DNA of 9,940 nucleotides, taken from the NCBI GenBank assembly GCA_002395525.1, contig DGXE01000031.1:1-9940 (forward strand), written 5' to 3'. A model generated the notes under the pieces. It was given only the letters and a program-made list of their open reading frames with translations, made no database searches and was not told where the DNA came from. The stretch comes from Ruminococcus sp. UBA4240. Lineage in GTDB: Bacteria; Bacillota; Clostridia; Oscillospirales; Ruminococcaceae. Below, in pieces: positions 1 through 7,403 of this stretch (position 1 is its first letter; every line of letters begins with the position of its first letter). The position numbers and the translations under genes are program-made.

Positions 1-51
1 GCAGATGTGCTCCTTTTCCAGATTTTCTTTTGTTACTCTAATGTATTCCAT
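1..51 (-). CDS. N-terminal 17 codons of a probable GNAT-family acetyltransferase (runs off window)
   Basis: The reverse strand shows a perfect GGAGG Shine-Dalgarno (plus-strand 57-61), 5 nt before an ATG at 51, and an open frame to the window edge. The visible peptide is MEYIRVTKENLEKEHIC. From memory this matches the start of a clostridial GNAT-type N-acetyltransferase family (some members with a YoaP-type C-terminal domain), whose members begin with a very similar VTKENLEKEHICCAIS-like string. No catalytic region lies in the window, so the substrate cannot be inferred. The gene is co-directional with the giant gene upstream, 189 nt after its stop. I found no convincing terminator or strong promoter in that gap, so read-through or a weak own promoter are both possible. 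The start is well supported; the family is moderately sure. Confidence 0.62.
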   Translation of the reverse strand, partial: MEYIRVTKENLEKEHIC

Positions 52-240
52 ATATGCCTCCTACAGACACTGACATCTAAATGACCTTTTGCGTTCAGAT
101 CCAATCTTCGATGACGACGGTTAAAACCTTGAAAAGCCCAGGAATACAGCACTTTTTCTGCGGTCAGCCCCCATACTATCATGTTGACATGGCTGATATA
201 CAGGAGTTTTCCCGTTCACACATCAAAGGATAGGTAATCC

Positions 241-3200
241 TTAACCTGCATAGTTTTTTGCAGCCTGTGCGTACAGATACAGCGCACGGCATACGTTTTC
301 CAGCTTATCGTTGTCTGAGCCACCGTTCTTCAGCACATTGTAGCAATAGGTCATGGGGCTGTAGGTCACACTGCCGCTCTCAAATAACAGGATAAAGTCA
401 TTGGCAAGTTCCTCCGCCTTTATTCCCCTGATTCGTGCCACCACATAGCCGCCGTTCTTGACAGTCTCCACCTTTTTGTCGCGGCAGGCGAAAGCAGTAT
501 TTACATCCAGCCCCTTGAAGTAGAGTGAAAGGGTAGTCTCGGATTTCAGTGAGAGGGTAGCCCCTGCGAATGTGACACCGCCCGGAAGTTTGGTACCCGC
601 GCTGACGTAGGGCTTGTTGATGGTTCCGGCTGATACGCCGCTCACGTCCTTATCGGCAAGACCTTCGTTTGCAAGGGAGTTTTTGTTGTAGCCGAAATAC
701 GACTGGGAATAGGCTCCGTAATTCAGCATTGACTTGATGATATCCTGCTCCTTGGCATATTTGGCGGGATCATCGAGTATGGCTTTGGCGTACTGCTGTA
801 CAGTGAAGGTATAGACCTCGCTTTGCAGACCATCTGCAAAAAGCTGTGCATTTATGCTCTCAGTCATCTCCTTTGCTGCCACACCGCACCTGAACACATA
901 CAGGGTCGTTCCCGGCTTTTCAGCGGTGTTTTTCTCCGCCTGCGAAACCTTGACCGTTACGGGCTCAGCCACATTGGGAAGTGTTATCTGCATATAGGCA
1001 CTGCTGTCGTTGGCAATGCGCTCATCAATGATCATATAGAGCTTCACGCCGATATCGCCGTCAAGGCTCATAGACATCCCGTACAGCTCATACTTTTTAT
1101 TAAATCCCGCATCCACCGTCACATCAGCTTCTGGCATAGTGAAGGCATATGTGCTGTCATTTACCTTTGTCAGGGTGAGTGTCTGCTCTGTGCCCCCATC
1201 GGTGTACTTTGCGGTAAGGCTGCCCTCTGTCAGCAGATAGTCTGCATCGGGAGCAATGGTAAGTGTTACCCTGTCCCCCTTGTCTGCGCTTTGCCTGTCC
1301 GCTGTGACAGTGCCGTATTCGGCTTCATTTATGGTTATGGAATGTACCTTTGAGATAAGCTCCGCTTCGCCACTGCCGTTTATTACGACCACATAGCTTT
1401 CATCATCGCTTACGAAGTTATCTGCACTGCCCCGTGCATTGTCACCGCCCTTTGCATTAAGGCCGGAGGTGATAACACCGGGTGTCTCCATGGTGACGTG
1501 TATCTCTGCATCGCTGTCAAGCTTTCCCGTAACGGATATTGTTTTGCCCGTCGGCAGATATACATTTGCCGCTTTGCTGTCAGCAGTGTTGTCCTTTATG
1601 ATGACCTTTCCGCTGACCTCAAAGATGCCTTCTGCATAAACTGCGCCTCCGCTGCCGCTGGTATTGCCGCTTATCTCACCGCCCTTCATGATGAATCTGC
1701 CCCCGTCAGCGATATATACCCCACCGCCTGCGCCGCCTGCGGTGTTGGCAGTAAGCCTGCCGCTGTCCATGACCACAGAGCCGCCGGATCGTATGCTTAC
1801 AGCACCGCCGTTCTGTGTGCTGCTGCCGTTTTGAAACGTGCCGTTGCCTGTCAGCGTAAGACTCTTCTCAACATCAAAGAAGCTGCCCTTGCTGTCTGCA
1901 TTTACTGTTTTGCCGCCCAGGTCAAGGGTAGCAGCCTTGTTTATCACAGCAGCCTTGTCACCCTTGGTGAAGGAAATATCCTCGCTTAGCTGCACGCTGT
2001 TTGTGTCGCCTTCGGTGAGCCTTTGAGTGATGTCTGTCCACTTAGTTATCCAGTCCGGTTTAAGCAGTACAGGTGCTGATATAACCATTTTGTCACCGGG
2101 CTTTACAGTGGTCACGCTGTCAACCGTTGAATCGAAGGCAAGCTTGTAAGTGTCATCCCCGGCGTTCTTGATCTCCACCGAGGTGGATCTTACCCACACA
2201 TTAGCGGTATGGTTTTCTCTGCTGATGGTGATTTTCTGGACAGTATGAGTACTGCCAACAGCTGCATAGGCTGCCGGCACCAGTTCTCCTGATACCTCCT
2301 CTTCGCCTGAAACGCCGTTTTCGTATTTGACTATGAGCTTCCATGAGGCTCTGACGGTTTTGGTCTGAACGTCGTTATTGTCAGGAAATTCTACTTTGGT
2401 GACATTGTTGCCATCCTCTGTCCAGGACTGCCACAGAAGTCCTCCGTCGGAGAACGTCCATTTATTTTCGGTCAGAGTGTATTCTGTGCCCTTGTTTCTG
2501 TCGTGTGATATCTTTTCGGTAACAGTTTCCTTAAAACCATTCGGCCTTGCTACCGCAACCGGGATATTGCACTCGTATATTACTTCGTATGGTGCGACTT
2601 CCTTCTTGTACTCTTTCTCATTGCTCAGAGTCACCTTGTATTCGGTGACCTTGTATCTCTCAGACTGGGAATCAGACACGACAGACTTTGTAGGAGTGTG
2701 CTTTATGTCACGTTTTGCCTCGCATTTAGTACACTTCTGGTGCTCTGTGACATATTCATAATGCTCTTCTTCCCATTCATGGCTCTCATAGCGCCAGTCA
2801 TGGTCACATTCATCATCATCGCCGCCTTCGCCGGAATCCTCGCCGGAACCGCCGCCAATGTCAAGATCCTTTATATCGCCCTTTTCACCGTTCCGGTAAA
2901 ACCAGGAGAACAGCGTGCCAAATCCTGCTGCCAGAGCACCGACTCCTGCTGCCATCCATCCTGCCATGCCGCCCTTTAAAGCCTCAAAGCCGATGACAAC
3001 AGAACCAGCAACTCCTGCTCCCGCAGTGATGGTGTTGGATGCAAGACCTTCGGCACCTCCAAGATTGCTGTTGCTGCCGCTGCCGTTTGTGTTGCCGTTT
3101 ATTTCAGTGCCTTCACTGACTTCCATATTGCCGTCATTGATGAACATACCACCGCCGCCGTTGTTGGCGGTGTTGAGCTTCAGAACAAGATACAGTGTCC

Positions 3201-6200
3201 TGGTCTGGGTGACTGTTACGGTTGAAGAACCTGTTGTAAACAGCATATTCCTGTTTGACTGGGACTGGGGCTGAACCTGCTCCTCCTCATCGTTGTCAAT
3301 GGCCTGTGCCTGCTCGCCCCCAAGGTACATACCGCCGCCCCTGTTGTCTGCATGGTTCTCGGTGATGCTCCCGCTGAGGGTGGACTCAGAGCCTGATGCC
3401 TGGTATATGCCGCCGCCGTCCTGCTGTGTCCTGTTTTTGTAGACGTGTACATCACTCATTGTGAAGACGGCGCCGCTGTTTATGAATATACCGCCGCCGC
3501 TGCCGCTATTGTAGCCGCCTGTGATCCTGTTGCCGCTGCTGTCGCTGCTGCCCTTGAGGGTAAGCGTGCCGTCAACACGGAGCACGTAGCCGTTTTCCGC
3601 TGCCGCTGTAAGCTGTCTGTCAATGTTGTGACCGTTGAGATCAAGCTCTGCTGATGCACCTGCGGGGACATACAGGAAGGTATCACCCTCACCGGGGGTA
3701 ATGTCATTGTAAAGCTTGACATCAAGCCCCTCCCTCAGTGCACTGCTGACTGCTGACCATGTGGATATGTGCTCTATGGTTATAACAGTATCTTCGGTCA
3801 CGTTAAAGGGAACACCAGCTGATACTGTTGTTTCCCCGGCCTTTATGACAGTCTCTGTGCCTGCGGGGGACTCAGGAGATATCATCTTATCTGTGAGGGT
3901 AAATACGCCGTACCCTTTGTTTTGTGCTATGGGGATGTAGTAGTCATTTTCTCCCACAGTCACCCTGAAGGAAGGCACATTTTCAAGGGAAACGGTGTAG
4001 GTCTGCCCATTATACTCACAGCTTGCTGTAAAGCTGAATGTGTTGTCCCCGTTCTGCACCTTTGTTATCGTGACATCGTTTGCCTCAAAGGCTTCACCGT
4101 AGCTCGGAGTAAGGGTAATGACTGCTGAGGAATAGTCATCTGCCCATTCTGCTGAGGCAGTGTAGGTTAACTCATCAATGTATACGACAGTGTATTCATC
4201 GGTGGAAACAAGTCCTGATGAATGATATGCCATGACTACAGAATTTGTGCCTGCTGAAAAGGCTCCTGCCTCAATAGTCACAGGGGAGCGTGAATACACC
4301 CCCAGAGTAACGTTTTCATGGTTTGCAAAGGCACCGCTGCATATCTTTGTGACAGTGCCACTATCAACAATGGCGATTATATCTGTACCTGCGGGCAAAA
4401 CACTGTTGGTACCGTCACCAATGGTGTTTACGGCAGTTTTTGCATTGCCCTTCATATAGGCTGACGGTAACTTTATCATGCTGTCAGTACCGCTGTATGT
4501 GATAAGTGCATTGCCATCAAAGGAGTAAATATCTTCTGCGGGTATAGTGCTGATCTTATTGCCGTTTTTGTCAAGGTAATATGTTGTGTCATTCAGTACA
4601 AAACTGTAATACTCATCATTTCCGGAATGGTAAACGCCGTTATCATCTCTGGAGGGTGCACATCTTTCTGTGTGCTGTACAGGCACCCACTTTATGTCGG
4701 TAAAATCCTTTGAATAGTTCAGATTCTGATAATTAGCTGTGAATTCATATCTGAGAAAAGACTTGTTTAAGTATTCAGTTATGGGAATGTTATCATAGGA
4801 CCATGTAAACGACGGAACATCCTCCCGGTAACACTCCATCACTGCACCTGTGTAATCGTCTGCCCATATCCAGCTGTAGTAGATAGTTTTGGTATCTGTA
4901 TAGGTAATGTCGTTGTATTCCGCTGTGGCAGTGACGGTAAAAGAGGAGCCGTTGTCATTGTCATCAGCGGAAACGCTCGCCTGCTGAAGCGCAAGTTCCT
5001 CTCCCGTCACAGGATCCGAAAGCGTCACACTTGCACCGGAGCCGTAGGAATTCCAGTTCCATACAGGCACAAGGGCACTGTCGCTCATTTTGATATATAG
5101 CTTGTTGTCATCGGAGTTCCATACTGTATTCGTATCAGCGGTATCACCGAAGAACGCTGACGATTTATCAGAGGCGCTGTTGGCAAAAGCTACGGGTGTG
5201 TCATAGGTCACCTGTACAGCAGGGGAGACATACACCCTTGATGCGGTGTTCAGATCATCACTGACCGCTATCATGGCACCGCTTGGAAGATATACGTTGT
5301 TATTCGGGTCGGAGATCGATGTGCCGGTATGATTGTCCCTTATGCTTATATTGCCGGATACCCTGAAATTGTTGGTGCCGGGTTTAACATAGACACCTGC
5401 GCCTTCGGTGGCATAGTTGCTCTCTATACGCCCTCCGGACATATCAAAGGTGCCCTCATTCTCAACATACACGCCGCCCCCGGCGGTACCTGTATTGTGG
5501 TGTATTTGACCTCCGGACATGGTGAAGGTGCTGTTGCTGTTGCTGTTGCCCCTTATATAGACACCTCCGCCCTTGGAATCATCAGAAGTGTTTTCGTATA
5601 TCTCGCCGCCGCTCATATTGAAGGATGCGGCATTGATACATACGGCTCCGCCCTCATTGGTGGAGTGGTTGTCGTAGATACTGCCTCCGGACATATTGAA
5701 CACAGAACCTGAGTAATCGAAAACCGCCCCGCCCATTTTGTCGGAGGTATTATTGTGAATGCTGCCGCCGCTCATTGTAAATTCGCTCTGAACAAGGGAA
5801 ACAGCTCCTCCGTAGCTTAATGAATGATTGTGGGAATGATTGTGGTGGATATAGCCGCCGGTTATTGTGAACGTGCTCTCGCTGGTCATTAAGACTCCTG
5901 ATGAACTGAAGCTTGCTATGTTTCCTCCATTCATCTCAAAGCAGCCTGCATTGTTTGAAAATACACCTGTGCATTCTGTTGTGCTGTTTTCACTGCCTCT
6001 GAGTGTTCCGGTCTTTTCAGCCGAAGAATCCTCCAGGATAAAATGCCCGCCGTATATCCCTATCAGGTTGGTAGCTGACTGTGCGGCTGTTATGGTATGA
6101 CCGTTGAGATCAAGGAGTATCGTTGAATGTGGATATACAGGAAGGTTTAACTGTGTGGATTCCGGTTCGATATCTTCGGTAAGCTTAATTTTTACATCAA

Positions 6201-7353
6201 CAGGATAGTTCCTGGTGAGCGCAAAAAGCTCATACAGATCATCCTTGTTATACTGGTATATAAGTATGTATCCGTCATCATCCGGTATATAATCAGCAAG
6301 AGGATCTCCGGAAATGACGTTCAGGAGCTTCTTTTCAGTGCTGTTCCAGCTGATGGTGCGACCCTCATTATCGGATACAAAGCCATAGGAATAGTCCTTA
6401 TCCGCTGTACCCACCGTGGGTATGGTATTATACCCTTTTTCGACAGGAGTGTATACGTGTACCTCGGAGCCTTCGCCAAAAGCCGCTTCCATAGTTATGA
6501 GAGCACCAGTGCAAAGATGAATACCCTTAACAGCCCCATCATCACTGGTATAATTATCCTTTACTGTGACAGTGTCGCACCCGGCAGGCACAACAAAGCT
6601 GCATCCCGGTTCAGCATATACTCCGCCGCCGTTTGTCGCTGTATTGCCTGTAACAGTGCCGCCGGAAAGCCTGAGTGCAGAGTCTTCTGCAAGATATATG
6701 CCGCCGCCGTTCTCTCCCGAGTTATCACGTATATCGCCGCCGAACAGCATAAGGTTACCGCCGGACAGCACAGAAACAGCACCGCCGTTATTGGACGTGC
6801 GGTTTTGTGTTACAATGCCGCCATTTATAGTGAGAGTACCGCTGTTTTCTACCATGAAACAGCTTTCATTGTGGAAGACATTGTTTGCACTGCATATAGT
6901 GCCGCCTTCCCTGCTATCTTCTATTATCAGTGCCCCATATACACCGAAAAGCCTGTCCTTCGCCGCTAAACCAGGATCAGTGTTTCTGCTGATGGTGTGA
7001 CCGTTTAGGTCAATGGTGACCCTTGCGCCTGCCTTGATATCAAAGCACGGCTTCGTATTATCATTGACGTTGATATCAGCCGTCAGCCTTATTTTTGCAA
7101 CATTTCCAGCAAAGGCATAGTATCCCAGCATATTGTACAGTGTGTCGTAATCACCGATAAGGCTGTAACCATCTGCCGCAACATCGTTGCCGGAGCCAAG
7201 CAGCATACTGTCGGTGCTTTCTGTCTGAACCGTGTCTCCGACTGCGGACACACCTGTGTCCTCTATGGCATAAACAGTGGGTGTTACCGTATATGTAAAG
7301 GCCATACAAAGGGCTGTAACAGCGCCTATTAGCCTATTTATGATCTTTTTCAT
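241..7353 (-). CDS. Giant secreted multi-module beta-helix (Pmp-like repeat) surface protein, 2370 aa
   Basis: The start is ATG at 7353, preceded by the doubled Shine-Dalgarno AGGAGAGGAG; the stop is TAA at 241-243. Residues 1-29 are a signal peptide. DLNGH-type beta-helix modules lie at about 70-346, 370-757, 1197-1440 and 1768-1997. Each has a 'K(I/L)xLxxDI...DLNGHxI' entry followed by coils of about 25 residues with GG(A/G)(V/I)Y and MSGGxIxxN motifs. Residues 760-1195 are beta-rich spacer domains. A hydrophobic Gly/Ala segment (1443-1486), an acidic linker and a Cys/His cluster divide the protein. An InlB-B-like unit (about 2003-2086) and a separate C-terminal domain (2088-2370) follow. 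No LPXTG motif, SLH repeat or dockerin was seen, so how the protein is retained is unclear. The repeats resemble Chlamydia polymorphic outer-membrane proteins and adhesins; a role in adhesion or glycan contact is inference. No enzymatic motif was recognised. It is a single gene with its own promoter and points away from the tRNA-smpB cluster. Confidence 0.93.
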   Translation of the reverse strand: MKKIINRLIGAVTALCMAFTYTVTPTVYAIEDTGVSAVGDTVQTESTDSMLLGSGNDVAADGYSLIGDYDTLYNMLGYYAFAGNVAKIRLTADINVNDNTKPCFDIKAGARVTIDLNGHTISRNTDPGLAAKDRLFGVYGALIIEDSREGGTICSANNVFHNESCFMVENSGTLTINGGIVTQNRTSNNGGAVSVLSGGNLMLFGGDIRDNSGENGGGIYLAEDSALRLSGGTVTGNTATNGGGVYAEPGCSFVVPAGCDTVTVKDNYTSDDGAVKGIHLCTGALITMEAAFGEGSEVHVYTPVEKGYNTIPTVGTADKDYSYGFVSDNEGRTISWNSTEKKLLNVISGDPLADYIPDDDGYILIYQYNKDDLYELFALTRNYPVDVKIKLTEDIEPESTQLNLPVYPHSTILLDLNGHTITAAQSATNLIGIYGGHFILEDSSAEKTGTLRGSENSTTECTGVFSNNAGCFEMNGGNIASFSSSGVLMTSESTFTITGGYIHHNHSHNHSLSYGGAVSLVQSEFTMSGGSIHNNTSDKMGGAVFDYSGSVFNMSGGSIYDNHSTNEGGAVCINAASFNMSGGEIYENTSDDSKGGGVYIRGNSNSNSTFTMSGGQIHHNTGTAGGGVYVENEGTFDMSGGRIESNYATEGAGVYVKPGTNNFRVSGNISIRDNHTGTSISDPNNNVYLPSGAMIAVSDDLNTASRVYVSPAVQVTYDTPVAFANSASDKSSAFFGDTADTNTVWNSDDNKLYIKMSDSALVPVWNWNSYGSGASVTLSDPVTGEELALQQASVSADDNDNGSSFTVTATAEYNDITYTDTKTIYYSWIWADDYTGAVMECYREDVPSFTWSYDNIPITEYLNKSFLRYEFTANYQNLNYSKDFTDIKWVPVQHTERCAPSRDDNGVYHSGNDEYYSFVLNDTTYYLDKNGNKISTIPAEDIYSFDGNALITYSGTDSMIKLPSAYMKGNAKTAVNTIGDGTNSVLPAGTDIIAIVDSGTVTKICSGAFANHENVTLGVYSRSPVTIEAGAFSAGTNSVVMAYHSSGLVSTDEYTVVYIDELTYTASAEWADDYSSAVITLTPSYGEAFEANDVTITKVQNGDNTFSFTASCEYNGQTYTVSLENVPSFRVTVGENDYYIPIAQNKGYGVFTLTDKMISPESPAGTETVIKAGETTVSAGVPFNVTEDTVITIEHISTWSAVSSALREGLDVKLYNDITPGEGDTFLYVPAGASAELDLNGHNIDRQLTAAAENGYVLRVDGTLTLKGSSDSSGNRITGGYNSGSGGGIFINSGAVFTMSDVHVYKNRTQQDGGGIYQASGSESTLSGSITENHADNRGGGMYLGGEQAQAIDNDEEEQVQPQSQSNRNMLFTTGSSTVTVTQTRTLYLVLKLNTANNGGGGMFINDGNMEVSEGTEINGNTNGSGSNSNLGGAEGLASNTITAGAGVAGSVVIGFEALKGGMAGWMAAGVGALAAGFGTLFSWFYRNGEKGDIKDLDIGGGSGEDSGEGGDDDECDHDWRYESHEWEEEHYEYVTEHQKCTKCEAKRDIKHTPTKSVVSDSQSERYKVTEYKVTLSNEKEYKKEVAPYEVIYECNIPVAVARPNGFKETVTEKISHDRNKGTEYTLTENKWTFSDGGLLWQSWTEDGNNVTKVEFPDNNDVQTKTVRASWKLIVKYENGVSGEEEVSGELVPAAYAAVGSTHTVQKITISRENHTANVWVRSTSVEIKNAGDDTYKLAFDSTVDSVTTVKPGDKMVISAPVLLKPDWITKWTDITQRLTEGDTNSVQLSEDISFTKGDKAAVINKAATLDLGGKTVNADSKGSFFDVEKSLTLTGNGTFQNGSSTQNGGAVSIRSGGSVVMDSGRLTANTAGGAGGGVYIADGGRFIMKGGEISGNTSGSGGAVYAEGIFEVSGKVIIKDNTADSKAANVYLPTGKTISVTGKLDSDAEIHVTMETPGVITSGLNAKGGDNARGSADNFVSDDESYVVVINGSGEAELISKVHSITINEAEYGTVTADRQSADKGDRVTLTIAPDADYLLTEGSLTAKYTDGGTEQTLTLTKVNDSTYAFTMPEADVTVDAGFNKKYELYGMSMSLDGDIGVKLYMIIDERIANDSSAYMQITLPNVAEPVTVKVSQAEKNTAEKPGTTLYVFRCGVAAKEMTESINAQLFADGLQSEVYTFTVQQYAKAILDDPAKYAKEQDIIKSMLNYGAYSQSYFGYNKNSLANEGLADKDVSGVSAGTINKPYVSAGTKLPGGVTFAGATLSLKSETTLSLYFKGLDVNTAFACRDKKVETVKNGGYVVARIRGIKAEELANDFILLFESGSVTYSPMTYCYNVLKNGGSDNDKLENVCRALYLYAQAAKNYAG
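244..1092 (-). other. C-terminal domain of the giant protein (residues 2088-2370)
   Basis: It begins YGMSMSLDGDIGVKLYM, a beta strand entry. A mixed region follows with FRCGVAAKEMTESINAQ and the helical YAKAILDD...IIKSMLNYGAYSQSYFGYN. A second beta part (about 2250-2335) and a terminal helix ending in QAAKNYAG at the last residue complete it. From memory, closely similar endings occur on other large secreted proteins of Ruminococcus-like bacteria, so it may be a shared terminal module for surface retention or recognition. I know no named function for it. It does not resemble SLH, GW, choline-binding, dockerin or sortase signals. Confidence 0.5.
1096..1347 (-). other. InlB-B-like beta-grasp repeat (residues ~2003-2086)
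   Basis: The pattern H-S-I-T-I...YGTVTADRQSADKGDRVTLTIAPDADYLLTEGSL...YAFTMPEADVTVDAGF has the G-x-V, A-x-x-G-D-x-V-T-L, P-x-x-x-Y and F-x-MP-x-x-D-V-x-V-x-A-x-F anchors of the Listeria InlB B-repeat-like families, which are common in Firmicutes surface proteins. Only one copy is present. It acts as a stalk or spacer in known proteins. Confidence 0.7.
1363..2052 (-). other. Beta-helix module 4 (residues ~1768-1997)
   Basis: It opens with W-T-D-I...VQLSEDISF (1772-1795) and the diverged DLGGKTV (1811-1817), in which NGH has become GGK. Coils with NGGAVSI, GGGVYI, GGEISGN and SGGAVYA follow, and a closing strand (VIIKDNTADSKAANVYLPTGKTISV) matches the closing strands of modules 1 and 2. It is shorter and less His/Asn-rich than module 2. 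Confidence 0.7.
2722..2808 (-). other. Cys/His cluster after an acidic Gly-rich linker (residues ~1516-1544)
   Basis: Directly after a Gly/Asp/Glu linker (1489-1515) come C1516-D-H1518-D-W, three spaced His (1525, 1531, 1538) and C1541-T-K-C1544. The C-x-H-x-W ... C-x-x-C layout resembles the small 'H-W ... C-x-x-C' zinc-ribbon-like units that recur in secreted proteins of gut Firmicutes. Metal binding is inference from residue spacing only. Confidence 0.45.
2896..3030 (-). other. Internal hydrophobic, glycine-zipper-like membrane segment (residues ~1442-1486)
   Basis: A Gly/Ala/Val run (about 1443-1457) is followed, after E1457-A-L-K1460, by 26 uncharged residues (1461-1486) rich in Gly and Ala and ending L-F-S-W-F-Y. 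The positive and polar RNGEKGD follows. Small residues recur at three- to four-residue spacing (G1461, G1465, A1469, G1472), as in glycine zippers. It is long enough for one transmembrane helix or a hairpin with the preceding run. No other segment after the signal peptide looks membrane-spanning. Confidence 0.6.
3034..3765 (-). other. Beta-helix module 3, interrupted (residues ~1197-1440)
   Basis: DVKLYNDI (1211-1218) and DLNGHNI (1238-1244) open the module; coils with GGGIFI, GGGIYQ, RGGGMYL and GGGGMFI follow. Between the GGGMYL coil and the GGGGMFI coil is an insert (about 1346-1396) that begins with an acidic, Gln/Ser-rich run and continues into a Thr/Val/Leu-rich beta-like run. The helix then breaks off at NGNTNGSGSNSNLGGAEG without the cap seen in modules 1 and 2, and passes directly into the hydrophobic segment. 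Confidence 0.6.
3769..5076 (-). other. Spacer of repeated beta domains with a BspA-like leucine-rich stretch (residues ~760-1195)
   Basis: Three related units can be aligned by eye at about 764-826 (W-N-W-N-S-Y), 827-890 (W-I-W-A-D-D-Y) and 1067-1130 (A-E-W-A-D-D-Y). Each continues with A-V/S-V...T and ends in a T-A-x-x-EYN/NYQ-x-x-Y strand, so they look like diverged Ig-like repeats. Between the second and third, residues about 985-1047 carry ICSGAFANHENVT and TIEAGAF, typical of the LRR_5 (BspA) repeat with its GAF core. The segment probably holds the beta-helix modules apart; that role is inference. Confidence 0.55.
5083..6246 (-). other. Beta-helix module 2, the longest (residues ~370-757)
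   Basis: The module opens with KIKLTEDI (388-395) and DLNGHTI (415-421). About seven regular coils follow between 472 and 675, most with an F-x-MSGG-x-I-xxN core and a GGAV/GGGVY turn. It ends in the same cap type as module 1 (TVWNSDDNKLYI). The extra coils relative to modules 1, 3 and 4 suggest expansion by internal duplication. A His-rich turn and a short (CTGTTG)3 tract coding Asn-Ser pairs (5531-5548) sit inside it. Confidence 0.75.
6316..7146 (-). other. Beta-helix module 1 (residues ~70-346)
   Basis: The entry segment (KIRLTADI at 87-94, DLNGHTI at 115-121) leads into coils marked by NGGIVTQN, NGGAVSV, GGDIRDN, NGGGIYL, GGTVTGN and NGGGVYA, then a cap ending near SWNSTEKKLLNV. The alternation of a GG-x-(I/V)-xxN coil and a GG(A/G)(V/I)-Y coil is what Chlamydia Pmp repeats and other right-handed parallel beta-helices show. 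Six Cys (103, 153, 165, 251, 259, 281) fall in this module, which is many for an exported Firmicutes protein. Confidence 0.75.
7267..7353 (-). other. Signal peptide of the giant protein (residues 1-29)
   Basis: Residues 1-8 are basic (two Lys and one Arg), a hydrophobic core runs over about 9-20, and the polar region ends in V-Y-A at 27-29, a classic AXA-type signal peptidase I site. There is no lipobox: the one Cys (16) lies inside the core without an L-x-x-C context ahead of the mature chain. This indicates Sec export rather than lipoprotein anchoring. Confidence 0.85.
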
Positions 7354-7357
7354 AAAG

Positions 7358-7367
7358 CTCCTCTCCT
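7358..7367 (-). promoter_or_regulatory. Doubled Shine-Dalgarno of the giant gene
   Basis: On the minus strand AGGAGAGGAG precedes the ATG at 7353. The two overlapping AGGAG cores lie 4 and 9 nt from the start codon, which fixes the start and predicts strong initiation. Confidence 0.8.
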
Positions 7368-7403
7368 GACGTTTGCAAAGGACGTGTGGATATACTTGAT
7401 TTT

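Noticed and set aside
33..182. A 49-codon minus-strand frame upstream of and overlapping the acetyltransferase start
   Set aside because: There is no Shine-Dalgarno before its ATG at 182, it overlaps the well-supported start at 51, and the peptide is not recognised. It is probably chance openness.
164..196. TCAGCC...GGCTGA inverted repeat downstream of the giant gene as its terminator
   Set aside because: A stem of only 6 bp with a 21-nt interval and no T-run on the minus strand; not a convincing terminator.
3445..3725. Ala/Val-rich plus- and minus-strand frames around the GC-rich coil codons
   Set aside because: Products of repeated CCGCCGCC/GCTGCC codons of the beta-helix turns, not genes.
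823..6969. Many plus-strand open frames of 60-176 codons opposite the giant gene
   Set aside because: They lie antisense to the repeat-rich modules, lack consistent ribosome sites and encode no recognisable domain. Codon bias of the giant gene explains them.
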